Notes: generated by a model not told the origin, from the letters alone. Counted from the first letter of the stretch, positions 44,237 to 54,053 are shown. The stretch is 61,773 nucleotides of DNA from Mycolicibacterium septicum DSM 44393 (GCF_000455325.1 NZ_HG322951.1:820672-882444), one strand, 5' to 3'. Translations and numbers: made by a program.

Positions 44237-44971
44237 ATGGCCGTTGATGTGGAAGTGGAGTCCGCGGTCGTCATGTATCGGCCCGCGGCGGGGGTTAAGC
44301 GATCGGTGTCGGCTAGTGCGGTGTCTCCGACCGCGTTGTTCGGCGCGTATCCGTGGCGCACGTTCCGATGGTATCTGGGTCAGCGTCACTATTCGGGCAC
44401 GTACTGGTCGGCTACTGAGCGCGACCATGTGATCTACGAGTCCCGGTTGGAACTCGCGAACCTGTTGCTCGCCGATTTCGATTCGTCGGTGAGACATATT
44501 GTGGCGCAGCCATTCATGTTGGTGGCTCGTGTGGACGGAAAGCCCAGCCGACACATCTTGGACTACTTATGGGACAGCGACGATGGACCGGTGGTCGTTG
44601 ACGTAGTCCGTGCCGAGCGGCTCGCCACACCGAAGGTCGCCAAACTGTGTGAGTGGACCAGGACGGTCGTCGAGTCGCGGGGCTGGACATATTCAGTCGT
44701 CAGCGAGCCAGATCGTGTCCGGTTGGCCAACATACGATTCCTCGCCGGGTATCGGCGGGACTGGCTGTTCAGGCGCGACATTCTGAATGAGATTCGGGCT
44801 CGACGTGCAGAGATCGTCGGGCTGTCGATCAGAGATGCTGAGGCGGCGATGGAAAAGTTTCCTAAGCCGCTGGTGCGCGCCGCCTTCATGCATCTGTTGT
44901 GGATCCACGAATACTCCGTGGATCTAAACCAATCATTATCTCCATCAATGAGATTGGAGGCACGGCCATGA
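44237..44971 (+). CDS. tnsA: TnsA-like transposase endonuclease subunit
   Basis: A 244-residue TnsA-like protein of the actinobacterial type. SATERDHVIYESRLELANLL has the first acidic residues; KPSRHILDYLWDSDDGPVVV gives the second; then VDVVRAERLATPKVAKLCEW and a long C-terminal helical region with VRLANIRFLAGYRRD. TnsA cuts the 5' ends of the element so that Tn7-like transposition is cut-and-paste. The usual VDVKPADRL-type motif here reads VDVVRAERL, so the catalytic lysine appears to be lost. The ATG at 44237 follows ggggtgaaccgtc. Its stop overlaps the tnsB start (ATGA). Confidence 0.8.
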   Translation: MAVDVEVESAVVMYRPAAGVKRSVSASAVSPTALFGAYPWRTFRWYLGQRHYSGTYWSATERDHVIYESRLELANLLLADFDSSVRHIVAQPFMLVARVDGKPSRHILDYLWDSDDGPVVVDVVRAERLATPKVAKLCEWTRTVVESRGWTYSVVSEPDRVRLANIRFLAGYRRDWLFRRDILNEIRARRAEIVGLSIRDAEAAMEKFPKPLVRAAFMHLLWIHEYSVDLNQSLSPSMRLEARP

Positions 44972-47106
44972 AACGTGCAGGAGTGCGAGTTGGCATGGGA
45001 ACACGATTCGCCTACGACGGAGAGATCGTTGAGATCATCGAACTGCACTCGGTTGAGGGCATACCGGAGGCAATTACCTGCGATCTTCGAACCAGGACGG
45101 TGCGCCGGTTCGCGCTGAGTGAACTTATGTATTCCCCGAGGGCCCGTCTACTCGGCGCCGATCTAACGGCCGATGTCGACGTCGGGAGCGGTGAAACCAC
45201 GGCTCTAAGATGGTCGGCGGCAACGGAATCCGCGAGGGCAGAGGCACGTGGTCGCGCTGCTCATGTACGTGAAGTGCTGACCGGCTATCAATCTGGATGT
45301 GCGGAGACGGCGCAGCCTGGGGAGCCCCGGGCCCGTTACAGATTGACTCGTCCGAAACAGGCAAGACTGGCCTCGAAAGCCAAGGAACTTCACATTTCTC
45401 AACGCACACTTGAGCGGTGGGTGTGGAATTTCGAGACGGGCGGCGAAGTCGGTCTAGTATCGGCCAGGGCGATACGACCAGGCCTCGACAGTAAGAAGTT
45501 TGAGCTGTTTCAGCAGGCTGCGCTCGATGTGATGCGCGAGCACGTAGAGATGTCCAAACCGAATGCACAGTTCGTCATCTCGCACGCCCGGGCGCGATTG
45601 ATAGCCGACTGCGGAGCCAATGCTGTGCCGATACCGTCCACCGCGACCGCGTATCGGATCGTCAACAAGCTTGAGCGTGTGCACCCCGTCCTTCATGGAA
45701 GTGCTAAGCGGAATCGGGACATCGCCTCTCGTTCCCAACAGCCGTACGGCAAACTTCACCCGGCACGGCCCGGCGAATATCTACTGATGGACACCACACG
45801 ACTGGACGTGTTCGCGATGGACCCCAACACGCTGCGCTGGACATCCGTGGACCTCACCGTTGCGATGGACTGGTATACCCGGTGTATCACGGGATTGCGA
45901 TTGACCCCGTCATCCACCAAAGCAATCGACGCAGCAGCAGTGCTGTATCAGTGTTTTCGACCGGCTCCGGCGGGACACGACTGGCCCGAGGACGCGGTGT
46001 GGCCCCCACACGGAGTACCCCGATCTGTTCTCGTTGGACGAGAAGGGCTCCACCCCGCGAGTGCCTGCGCGGCATCGCCGGCGATTGTTCCCGAAACGAT
46101 CGTCATCGACCACGGCAAGATCTACGTCGGAGAGCAATTGACCAGTGCTTGCCGACAATTGGGAATCTCGATCCAGCCGGTCCGTCTGCGTAAAGGCCAA
46201 GATAAGGGCCCCGTCGAGCGGTTTTTTCGCACGATCCGCGAAGGCGTCCTGCAAGAGCTGCCCGGCTACAAGGGCCCAGACGTCTATTCGCGGGGCCTGA
46301 ATCCAGAGAAGGATGCCTTCTTCTTCATCGATGAACTCGAGGCGCGGCTGCGCAAATGGGTAGCGACGATCTATCACCGCAAGCCTCACAAAGGGATCGG
46401 TGAACCCGGACTATGGGCACTTGGCTTCTCACCCATCCAGATGTTCGAGCACGGCATCGCCCGCGCCGGCTACCTTGAAGCGCCGCGTGATCCTCAGCTC
46501 GCCTACCAGTTTCTCAAGGTGGAATGGCGCACCATCCAGCCCTACGGCATCCAAGTCGACAAACGCGTCTACCGCGGCAAGTCCCTCGGTGCCTACACCG
46601 CCGGAGAGGAAAGCCCGTATACAGAACGAAAGGGACAGTGGCCCTTCCATATTGACCCTGACGACGTGCGGTATCTGTACTTCTACGATCAGAAGAACAC
46701 TCAGCAGTGGCAGACCCTGGTGTGGACCGAAGCCGAGGTCTGCGACGGACCGATGAGTGAGGACGGGCTAGCACTCGCCCGCGGTGAGGCCAAGAAGAAG
46801 CACCGCTACTTCGATGACAAGCTGGCGATGGCCGAATTCCTCGAACATCATCACCTCAGTCAAGCGCGTACACCGGCCGAACGGCGCGTCGCACTGCGGC
46901 TTTCCCGCGAGCAGTCCACTCTCAGCCAGGATGCGCAAGCCGCGGCCCAGACAAGCCAACTGCCGACCGTGATCCAGCCGCTCGATGGCGACGAACCCTA
47001 CGAAGGCGAGGATGGCCACAACGCGGCGGCCGTGCCCGACGGCCTCGACGAGGACCCGCGTATCGACCACGAACACTTCTACGACGACGTGTGGGAGGAC
47101 ATATGA
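44968..47106 (+). CDS. tnsB: TnsB-like DDE transposase (Mu/integrase catalytic)
   Basis: A 712-residue transposase. The RNase H-fold catalytic residues are D275 (LLMDTTRLDVF), D381 (IVIDHGKIYVG) and E417 (DKGPVERFFRTI). N-terminal helix-turn-helix regions (ARLASKAKELHISQRTLERW) bind the transposon ends, and the C-terminal acidic tail (after 600, EDGHNAAAVPDGLDEDPRID) would contact TnsC. The ATG at 44968 overlaps the tnsA stop and has ggaggcacggcc before it. It makes the 3' cuts and strand transfer. The whole set 44237-50767 is one coupled operon. Confidence 0.93.
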   Translation: MKRAGVRVGMGTRFAYDGEIVEIIELHSVEGIPEAITCDLRTRTVRRFALSELMYSPRARLLGADLTADVDVGSGETTALRWSAATESARAEARGRAAHVREVLTGYQSGCAETAQPGEPRARYRLTRPKQARLASKAKELHISQRTLERWVWNFETGGEVGLVSARAIRPGLDSKKFELFQQAALDVMREHVEMSKPNAQFVISHARARLIADCGANAVPIPSTATAYRIVNKLERVHPVLHGSAKRNRDIASRSQQPYGKLHPARPGEYLLMDTTRLDVFAMDPNTLRWTSVDLTVAMDWYTRCITGLRLTPSSTKAIDAAAVLYQCFRPAPAGHDWPEDAVWPPHGVPRSVLVGREGLHPASACAASPAIVPETIVIDHGKIYVGEQLTSACRQLGISIQPVRLRKGQDKGPVERFFRTIREGVLQELPGYKGPDVYSRGLNPEKDAFFFIDELEARLRKWVATIYHRKPHKGIGEPGLWALGFSPIQMFEHGIARAGYLEAPRDPQLAYQFLKVEWRTIQPYGIQVDKRVYRGKSLGAYTAGEESPYTERKGQWPFHIDPDDVRYLYFYDQKNTQQWQTLVWTEAEVCDGPMSEDGLALARGEAKKKHRYFDDKLAMAEFLEHHHLSQARTPAERRVALRLSREQSTLSQDAQAAAQTSQLPTVIQPLDGDEPYEGEDGHNAAAVPDGLDEDPRIDHEHFYDDVWEDI

Positions 47107-48221
47107 GTACCGCCGTATCTGTCCAACCCAGAGTTCGATCGAAACTGGACAACCTCACGTTGTCTCGAAAAGAGGGCTGGCGCGAGGCCGTCGAAGCACC
47201 CAAGCGGGAGCGCCCAGAACCATTGACGAGATCAGAGATCCGCCGTTTGAGCGAACCTGCCGCTGACATCTACAACCAGCGACGGAACGATTGGCACAAC
47301 AACCTCGGGCCGCTGCAGACGCCACAACTTGTGGCGCTGCACGACACACTGTGGGACATCGTGGATAGCAACGACCGCGACGGAGACCGCGTCAAAGGAG
47401 CCATCGCCCTTGATGGGTATCCCGGCCTCGGCAAAAGCACCGCAGTCGAAGCCTTCGCCAAAGAGTTCCACCGACGCGAAGTGCGGCGCCACGGTCAATT
47501 CACCCGCACCGGCGACGAGCGATGGCCAGTCTGCCGGATCGGCATGCGAGGCAACACCAGCATGAAGGACTTCAACCGCGCAATGTGCGACTTCTACGCC
47601 CACCCCGGTATACGTGCCGGCTCCGCCGACGAGCTGGGCCGGTATGCCCTCGACCTGGTGCTGAAATGCGAGACTCGCTTGCTCATCATTGATGATCTGC
47701 ACTTCTTGCACTGGCAGCAGCACGGCGGTATCGAAATCAACAACCACTTCAAATACATCGCCAACGACTTCCCTGTCACACTGCTGTCGATCGGGATCGG
47801 TTTAGGCGAGCGCGGAGTGCTTCTAGCTGACGCGTCGTTCGACGAAGTCCTCGCACAAACGCTGCGCCGCACCACGATGCCTAAAATGCGCATCTTCGAA
47901 ATCGAAACCGAAACCCAGCGGCGACAGTGGCACACATTGTTGGCCACGATCGAGGAACGCCTGGTTCTGACTAACAAGCATCAGGGAATGCTGGCTGAGG
48001 ACCTCTCTGACTATCTCTACATCCGCACGGGAGGGTATATCGGCTCGCTGATGGAACTCATCCGACGAGCGTGCGTTAGAGCGATCCGGAAGAACACCGA
48101 GACCCTGAACAAGGCCTTGTTTGAACAAGTTCGGATCGACAGCGCGGCCGAAAAGGCACGCAAAGAACTCGCTGCCGCATTCCGAACCCGCAGCAAGTTC
48201 ACCAAGCTGCAACTGCAATGA
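47103..48221 (+). CDS. tnsC: TnsC/TniB-like AAA+ transposition regulator
   Basis: A 372-residue AAA+ ATPase. Walker A is GYPGLGKST at residues 105-113 and Walker B is LLIIDDLHFLHWQ. The last part (ALFEQVRIDSAAEKARKELA) is basic. TnsC connects the target-selecting TniQ with TnsB and controls target immunity. It overlaps tnsB at its start and tniQ at its end by ATGA, so the four proteins are made in fixed ratios. Confidence 0.9.
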   Translation: MSTAVSVQPRVRSKLDNLTLSRKEGWREAVEAPKRERPEPLTRSEIRRLSEPAADIYNQRRNDWHNNLGPLQTPQLVALHDTLWDIVDSNDRDGDRVKGAIALDGYPGLGKSTAVEAFAKEFHRREVRRHGQFTRTGDERWPVCRIGMRGNTSMKDFNRAMCDFYAHPGIRAGSADELGRYALDLVLKCETRLLIIDDLHFLHWQQHGGIEINNHFKYIANDFPVTLLSIGIGLGERGVLLADASFDEVLAQTLRRTTMPKMRIFEIETETQRRQWHTLLATIEERLVLTNKHQGMLAEDLSDYLYIRTGGYIGSLMELIRRACVRAIRKNTETLNKALFEQVRIDSAAEKARKELAAAFRTRSKFTKLQLQ

Positions 48222-50767
48222 CCCGTACCCTGCCGCTACGGATAGGGCCTGAGCCCGGCGAGGCACTGGATTCCTGGTTGGAGGCGCTCGCCATCAGATT
48301 CAACGTCCCGCTCGGAGACATCTGCCGCCAACTCGGCATCCCTCCCCGGAAAGGCCACCGCCCCCGCTGGCTCCTGTGGCTATCAGATGACGAGCGACGT
48401 CAGATTGCCAACGCCACCGGGATGGATCCCGAAGGTGTCGTGCGCTGCACGCTGAGCACCTATGACCATAGAGCTATCGAAATCAACTACACCAAAGCAG
48501 TTTTGAACCCCAAGTTTCCCTTCACCCGCCATGCCGGTTCGCGCTACTGTCCGCTCTGCCTTGCAGAGTCCGGTGGCCGCTGGAGGTTGTGCTGGCGCTT
48601 GGGGTGGACATTCGCCTGCCTCCGCCACCACTGTCTGCTCGTTGACCATTGCCCTCGATGCGGACAACCACAGAGAATGACCCAGTCACGCTGGCTCACA
48701 GTGCCTCATCCGAACAGGTGCCAACACTCGAACCTCGCTGTGCCGTGCAACGCTGACCTTACCGACGCGCCGGTGATCACCCTCACAGAGGCAGACCAGA
48801 TTGTTCGCACCCAACAGATGGTATTCGACATCATCGACACAGACCGTGCCAATTTCGGCGTCTACCGCGACTACCCATGCCATGCGCGCGACGCACTCCG
48901 CGACATCAAGGCACTCGCGGTCCGCGCATTCATGTACGCGAATCGGCATGGTCTACCGGCAATTACACCGCCAACTTTGGTCGGCGAGTACGCGCAGCAT
49001 GATCCCTCGCCTAGACGGCGTACAAGGTATATGAGCAATCGAGCCAACATTGCGCCCGCCCGCGCAGTTGAAGCTGCCGCGGCGATCAGCGCGGCGCTGA
49101 ACATCCTGCGCGAACCTAATGTCGCCGACGCCGGCGAGCATGCCGCGTGGATGGTTGAACGACGAGAACGCCCCTACTACCCGGCAGAATTGAATAGCTG
49201 TGCACAGGAACGCCCCCTGGTCGCGGCGATACTGATCAAGGCATTCGCTCCCCGTCGAGGGCCATGCACACAACTGCGCTACCAATCGCCGCTGCGGTTC
49301 CCGGTGGCTCCCAGCGAAAGTCCAGGCTGGCTGCAATGCCTGATCGAATGTATGCCAGCGGTGTTTTGGCCTTCCTGGACAGTACGACTCACTCCTCCTA
49401 ATACAGGGCGGTACACGCTTCCCCTCGCATTGTCGTGCGCGGCGCTGCTTGTGGGGACCAGGTGCAGCCCTGGCGATGCAGCCCACCTTCTGGGCCACGC
49501 AATCAATGGCTCTACCGCAGGAAAGCACCTCATGGTCCTACAACAGCTGACGCAGTGGAACGACGTATGCCTTGCATTGGTCAGGGTCGCGCGCTACCTC
49601 GCTACCCACCCAACTCCGATTGACTATGCGCGAAGGCGTCAGCTCGACTATGAGGACCTCCTCACGGAAGATCGGTGGAATGAAATCTGCCGGGAAACAG
49701 GGGAGTTGCCGGGAAATGGCATGCGACGGCAAATTGCCCGCCTCTACCTCTATGAAAAGATCAGTGGGCTCCCGGCGAGGACCGATCGGCTTATGGCGCA
49801 CAGCGAAAGCACGATCGGGTTCTGGTCGCGGGTCTTCAACTTCCCAGCCGAAGCCTCCCCGCAGTTCGCTTCAATTCTGCTCGACGAAGCCCGACAATTC
49901 CTGTCCAGCAAGGGTATTGACGAGCCCCTCGTCTGGCATCCGCCACTCACTCTCTTGCACGACCTGACCCTGCCAGGCATCGACCCCGAACGTTTCGACT
50001 CGGATGAGCTCCGCCGTGCCCTCAATCAGAAGCAACCCGCCCGAATCGGGCCCATCGCGCGCCGCCTCAACACCAGTAGCGCAGTAGTTCGCTGCCTGCT
50101 CGACATCGAAATAGACAAAACGAGCACCACCGCTGCCAAGTACCACGTCTCGCCCCACCCGGTCCGCGATAGGCTCTGCGCCGAACTAACACCGGCGATA
50201 CTTGAGGACCGCTACATACGAAAAGGGCAATCACTCAGCGCTATCGCGCGAAGCTACGGCGTCCGGGGACCACTGGTGAGGAAAGTCGCAGAACAATACG
50301 GTATTCCGTTGAGAGGACGTCCCACTCGCACAAGCGACTGGCTCTTTACGGAACACGCCGTGAAGCGGCGCACATGCCGCGACATCGCCGCTGAAGTGGG
50401 TGTAAATGAAGTCACTGTGCGTAATTGGGTCAAGCGAGCCAGGCCTGAATGGCCTCCTCCGCCGGCCATCAAGCACCGCCCGATCGGGGTGCGCGCCGCA
50501 CGCGCACTTCTCCGCCCAGACACCATGACAGATCTGCAACGACGTCAACTGCGCCACTTCGCTCGGACCCTGCACTATCCAACCATCCAGGCAGCAGCGG
50601 AAGGGCTAGCAATAAGTGAAGGCAACTTGCGCAAACAGATTCACGCCGTCGAACATCGGTACGGAGCCCACCTCATCCAGCGCGCCCGACACAGCATGGG
50701 ACAGCGCCCCACGCTGGACGGGGTTCGACTAGCTGAAGCCGTGCGGGTGACCATCGGCCTCGGCTGA
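48218..50767 (+). CDS. tniQ: Long TniQ/TnsD-like target selector
   Basis: An 849-residue TniQ-family protein. The TniQ start is clear (TRTLPLRIGPEPGEALDSWL), followed by the zinc finger RYCPLCLAESGGRWRLCWRL, LRHHCLLVDHCPRCGQPQ. The large extra C-terminal half has several helix-turn-helix segments, for example SLSAIARSYGVRGPLVRKVA and TCRDIAAEVGVNEVTVRNWV and QAAAEGLAISEGNLRKQIHA, which would read a specific DNA target as TnsD does for attTn7. Length is that of a sequence-specific TnsD rather than a short CAST TniQ. Its target site is not identified. Confidence 0.9.
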   Translation: MTRTLPLRIGPEPGEALDSWLEALAIRFNVPLGDICRQLGIPPRKGHRPRWLLWLSDDERRQIANATGMDPEGVVRCTLSTYDHRAIEINYTKAVLNPKFPFTRHAGSRYCPLCLAESGGRWRLCWRLGWTFACLRHHCLLVDHCPRCGQPQRMTQSRWLTVPHPNRCQHSNLAVPCNADLTDAPVITLTEADQIVRTQQMVFDIIDTDRANFGVYRDYPCHARDALRDIKALAVRAFMYANRHGLPAITPPTLVGEYAQHDPSPRRRTRYMSNRANIAPARAVEAAAAISAALNILREPNVADAGEHAAWMVERRERPYYPAELNSCAQERPLVAAILIKAFAPRRGPCTQLRYQSPLRFPVAPSESPGWLQCLIECMPAVFWPSWTVRLTPPNTGRYTLPLALSCAALLVGTRCSPGDAAHLLGHAINGSTAGKHLMVLQQLTQWNDVCLALVRVARYLATHPTPIDYARRRQLDYEDLLTEDRWNEICRETGELPGNGMRRQIARLYLYEKISGLPARTDRLMAHSESTIGFWSRVFNFPAEASPQFASILLDEARQFLSSKGIDEPLVWHPPLTLLHDLTLPGIDPERFDSDELRRALNQKQPARIGPIARRLNTSSAVVRCLLDIEIDKTSTTAAKYHVSPHPVRDRLCAELTPAILEDRYIRKGQSLSAIARSYGVRGPLVRKVAEQYGIPLRGRPTRTSDWLFTEHAVKRRTCRDIAAEVGVNEVTVRNWVKRARPEWPPPPAIKHRPIGVRAARALLRPDTMTDLQRRQLRHFARTLHYPTIQAAAEGLAISEGNLRKQIHAVEHRYGAHLIQRARHSMGQRPTLDGVRLAEAVRVTIGLG

Positions 50768-50871
50768 CCGCGCTTGCGTGCGGCGCTTTCGGGCAGGGCG
50801 CGTCACGGTCAATTCCAAAGCAACGCCACTCTCATTATGACGGCACCTAGGGAAGGCCCTGCTCCGCGTCC

Positions 50872-51153
50872 TTACGAGTCTGCGTCCCCCAGAAGCTCAC
50901 TGACCGCAACGCCGAGCACTTCAGCGATGTCATAGAGCCGCTCGGCAAGAATTCCGCGTCGCCCGTGTTCCATCTGGATCAGCTGATTGCGAGCGATCCC
51001 GGATTCAAGGGCGAGACTCTCCTGCGACAGCCCCCGCTCCAGTCGCAGGGTCCGAATCCGATGCCCAATGATCTGGCGGCGACGCTGCCATTGCTCGCCC
51101 CGATGCGGGTCGTCCTCTGGGGCGCGTGTCGGCATCCCACCAGTAGGGCGCAT
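50872..51153 (-). CDS. XRE-family repressor between the two tniQ genes
   Basis: A 93-residue protein with a single helix-turn-helix: RTLRLERGLSQESLALESGI, then ARNQLIQMEHGRRGILAERL and a dimer helix ending VAVSELLGDADS. It is on the opposite strand, between the two tniQ genes. Operator-like palindromes sit just upstream, in the divergent region to the second tniQ. It may repress both itself and that gene. The start at ATG 51153 has no strong ribosome site. Confidence 0.8.
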   Translation of the reverse strand: MRPTGGMPTRAPEDDPHRGEQWQRRRQIIGHRIRTLRLERGLSQESLALESGIARNQLIQMEHGRRGILAERLYDIAEVLGVAVSELLGDADS

Positions 51154-51181
51154 GAGTGCATAGAAGTCTGCCCTCTTGAAA

Positions 51182-51212
51182 GTACATAAATTGATGTACT
51201 GCTAACAGTACA
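51182..51212. promoter_or_regulatory. XRE operators in the divergent promoter
   Basis: Two overlapping palindromes share the core GTAC. GTACAT (51182-51187) pairs with ATGTAC (51194-51199). TGTACTG (51195-51201) pairs with CAGTACA (51206-51212). They lie between the XRE gene and the second tniQ. Such repeated AGTACAT half-sites are typical for repressors related to restriction-modification C-proteins. Confidence 0.7.
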
Positions 51213-51358
51213 TTAGGTAAGTGAGTCTCGGGGTTGCTTCACTGAAGAGTCGGCCTTCGGGTGATCAGCTGACCCCGCCCGGCCGGGGTCTGAACACCAC
51301 TCGACGCCCTGATTGCCCTCCTGAGGCCTGCCCTCGCGGATCGCCTTGGCGAGAGGCG

Positions 51359-52480
51359 ATGTCACTTGCCAGGACCCTGCCACTGCGGATTGAACCCGTG
51401 CCGGGGGAGGCCCTGGATTCCTGGCTCGAAGCCATCGCCTCTCGCCACGGCGTGCGCTTCGGTGATGTGCTCCATCAGTGCGGCATCACCTCCACCGGAC
51501 CCGGCGGGTGGATACGCCTCCTCGGCCGCGACGCCATCGCGCGTATCGCGCACGTGACCGGCCTCAGCCCCTACGACGTTGATGCGATGGCGCTGCCCCG
51601 CAATCCTGGAGCGCCGACGAGCACGAGCACCTGTCTAGCGCGGGTGCTGCCGTCTGGGCCCTGGGACTGGCGGGCCAACTCGCGATACTGCCCACACTGC
51701 CTCAATGACACCGGCGGCCGATGGAAACTCATCTGGCGCATGAACTGGACGTTCGCGTGCCTTACCCACAAGTGTCTTTTGGCTGATGAATGCCCTGCGT
51801 GCCGTTGTGACCAACGTCGAATTGCGCACTCGATGACCAGCGTTCCAGGCCTTGGTCAGTGCCGCGGTGTGCGCCAACGAAATCAGACTGGAGCGCTTCG
51901 CGCTTGCGACACGCACCTCGCTTCCATGCGACCAATCGATCTATCCGATAGCCCTGCATTTCTTGACGCCCAGCAACAGGTCATGGAGACGATTCTCGCC
52001 GCTCCGCCTGATGCTCCTCGCGATCATCACGGTCCGGCCGCCGAGCTCGCCACTCTCAGAGTCCTAGTGAGATGGGTCGCTAAGACGATTGACTACGCTC
52101 AGCTGGATCCACACGACGTGCTTGCCTCCTGCGGTCCCGGACATCTCAACCTCATGGCCCTCATTGCCGGCAGCGCGGACCGGAACGCGGCGGCCGAAAC
52201 CGCTGCGAGCACTGCGATTGCATTAACGATCCTCAACGCGCGCAACGTAGCCGAGGCCTCGCAGATCTGGCGCGACCTCATGATCGCAGCTACCCACGGG
52301 CGCATACGCAGGCTGACAGAATCCGATCAAAACGCTCTCATTCCATTCATCCGGTCCGCTTACCGCTCCGCCTACATTGATGCCAATGCTCAGCACAAAC
52401 TCCGCCGGCGCTTCAGCACATCAGCGGCCAAACACCAGCTGCTTCGGCCTGAGGGCGGCTCTGGACGTCTAACTCGCTGA
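51359..52480 (+). CDS. Second, shorter TniQ protein
   Basis: A 373-residue TniQ. It begins SLARTLPLRIEPVPGEALDS, nearly the same as the long TniQ, then the zinc region RYCPHCLNDTGGRWKLIWRM and LTHKCLLADECPACRCDQ, and a helical end WVAKTIDYAQLDPHDVLASC. It lacks the helix-turn-helix half of the long copy. The ATG at 51359 is preceded by gagaggcg. It is transcribed separately and faces the XRE repressor. It could direct transposition to a second kind of target, as TnsE or CAST-type TniQ do. Confidence 0.85.
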   Translation: MSLARTLPLRIEPVPGEALDSWLEAIASRHGVRFGDVLHQCGITSTGPGGWIRLLGRDAIARIAHVTGLSPYDVDAMALPRNPGAPTSTSTCLARVLPSGPWDWRANSRYCPHCLNDTGGRWKLIWRMNWTFACLTHKCLLADECPACRCDQRRIAHSMTSVPGLGQCRGVRQRNQTGALRACDTHLASMRPIDLSDSPAFLDAQQQVMETILAAPPDAPRDHHGPAAELATLRVLVRWVAKTIDYAQLDPHDVLASCGPGHLNLMALIAGSADRNAAAETAASTAIALTILNARNVAEASQIWRDLMIAATHGRIRRLTESDQNALIPFIRSAYRSAYIDANAQHKLRRRFSTSAAKHQLLRPEGGSGRLTR

Positions 52481-53342
52481 GAACCAAATACGCAGCGATA
52501 CAGGAGCATCCAGGCTTGGCGAAACTGTTTCGCCTGGGATTCATGATGAAATTCAGAAGCGAATAGCCGCGGATTCAGGCCGGTGTTCGACGCTGATTGG
52601 CGACTATTTAGGAGGTTCTCGGCACAAACCGCTACCGACTGACGGATGGAATACGTTGGGGCGCATCGTTTAAACGAGTCAGACCGGTGACGCCGTGATG
52701 TCAGACGGGCAGTGGGCGTTGCGAGGGTTTGAAAGCTGTCGGTCTACGTTCATCGCGATCGAACACCTCTCGTGAACGACCGTCCGATTGCGAACATCCT
52801 TCCATGGCCAACCGTACCGCTATCTCGGATGTTCACTACATCTGGAAACCTCAGTACTCATCAACGGTTCGAAAACAGGAACTCACCGCAGAACGCGACC
52901 AGCAGGCGATCCCGACGGACTGAGTGACCGTGTGTCGTTACTGGTGAATCCGGTTCGTCCCTCAGCGTGCTGCGATTGATGGCTGGAGGGATGCGTCGTT
53001 GAGGATCGCTGAGAACGTTCGATCTCGGCGTGGGGAGCGTCCGGGTTGTGGCTGAACAGCTCGCGCACAGCGCTAGAGCCGGGAAGTGCGGCGAACATCC
53101 GGTCGAGGAATATCCAACTCGGCGAGGGTGTAGTTGAGCAAGTCGGTTACCGTCCAGCCCTCGTGCACGCAACCAAACGGGTGAATCGTCCCCGTGCTGG
53201 AAAGTGGAGGACGTACAGGCAGTCTGGTGGCCGTCCTACTACTTGCCTTCGGTGGACCGGGACTGGACTGGCTGCCGCTGCTGCGTAAGTCCCGTTGACA
53301 CAGATATGACGCCCTCCTAAGGTGAACTCTGTTATATACATC
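52481..53342. other. About 860 bases without a convincing gene, possible decayed DNA
   Basis: No frame has a ribosome site and family resemblance. One minus-strand frame (about 52880-53150) contains DRMFAALPGSSAVRELFSHN, preceded in another frame by LLNYTLAELDIPRPDVR, which may be a decayed gene. The transposon's second end could be in this stretch or beyond the following gene cluster; I could not see terminal repeats. Confidence 0.35.
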
Positions 53343-53361
53343 ACGTATACGTAACGTATAC
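53343..53361. promoter_or_regulatory. GntR-type operator repeats upstream of the catabolic operon
   Basis: ACGTATAC occurs twice (53343-53350 and 53354-53361), spaced by exactly one helical turn (11 bp); each contains the palindrome GTATAC. It lies just before the ribosome site aaaggag of the RraA-like gene. GTATAC-type palindromes are classic FadR/FCD GntR targets, and a FCD GntR gene closes the operon. Confidence 0.6.
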
Positions 53362-53372
53362 AAAGGAGTTTC

Positions 53373-54053
53373 GTGTTCACTCGGTTCGCTTCACCTCCAG
53401 TTCTTGACCCTGCGATTTCGGCGGCGCTGGGTTCTGTCACCACATCCACATTCGGGCACCTGCGGGACCACGGCTTCATACGTGGATTGACCCCATTGGC
53501 GTATCCCGCGGGCTTCGTCGGTGTCGCAATCACCGTTCAGATTCCGTACATGGATTCCACGGCTGTTCACGTTGCAGTGGATGAGCTACGCCAGGGCGAC
53601 GTGCTTGTCGTACAACAGTCCGGCGACAGGACACGGTCTTGCTTTGGCGGAGTTCTCGCCTTCACTGCAAGGCACCGTGGCGCTGCGGGTGCAGTATTCG
53701 ACGGTCCTGTCAACGACCGCCAACAGATTCTGGATGAGGGGTTTCCGGTGTATTCGCGAGGGGTCGCGCCCATCACTACCCGCATCCTAGGGATCGAAGG
53801 TCAAATCAACGTCCCAGTCTCCATCTCGGGAACGGTTGTCAACCCAGGGGACATCATCTGGGCTGACAACGATGGCATCGTAGTGCTCGGACCCGCTGAG
53901 GCGCTCGACGCCGCTCGCCTGACTGCTGAAATGGAATCTGGCGAGGACGCCTTCCGCCATCATCTGCAACGAGGTGGAAGCCTTGCCGCGCACTCCGGAG
54001 CACGGGATCTCTTCAACGCCCGGCGTGCTCCACTTGTCGAGGAGTCGCCGTGA
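53373..54053 (+). CDS. RraA/HMG-aldolase-like protein
   Basis: A 226-residue RraA-family protein. DELRQGDVLVVQQSGDRTRS, then FGGVLAFTARHRGAAGAVFD and GPVNDRQQILDEGFPVYSRG follow the family core. In active class II aldolases of this family the motif is GxxRD; here it is GPVND, so the catalytic arginine is asparagine and the enzyme may have changed activity. It is the first gene of a coupled run: start GTG at 53373 after aaaggagtttc, and the stop overlaps the MFS start. Reaction uncertain (aldolase or decarboxylase in 4-carboxy-hydroxy acids). Confidence 0.7.
   Translation: MFTRFASPPVLDPAISAALGSVTTSTFGHLRDHGFIRGLTPLAYPAGFVGVAITVQIPYMDSTAVHVAVDELRQGDVLVVQQSGDRTRSCFGGVLAFTARHRGAAGAVFDGPVNDRQQILDEGFPVYSRGVAPITTRILGIEGQINVPVSISGTVVNPGDIIWADNDGIVVLGPAEALDAARLTAEMESGEDAFRHHLQRGGSLAAHSGARDLFNARRAPLVEESP

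Noticed and set aside
44237..53342. TnsE-type second target protein
   Set aside because: The second protein is clearly TniQ by its start and zinc motif, not TnsE.
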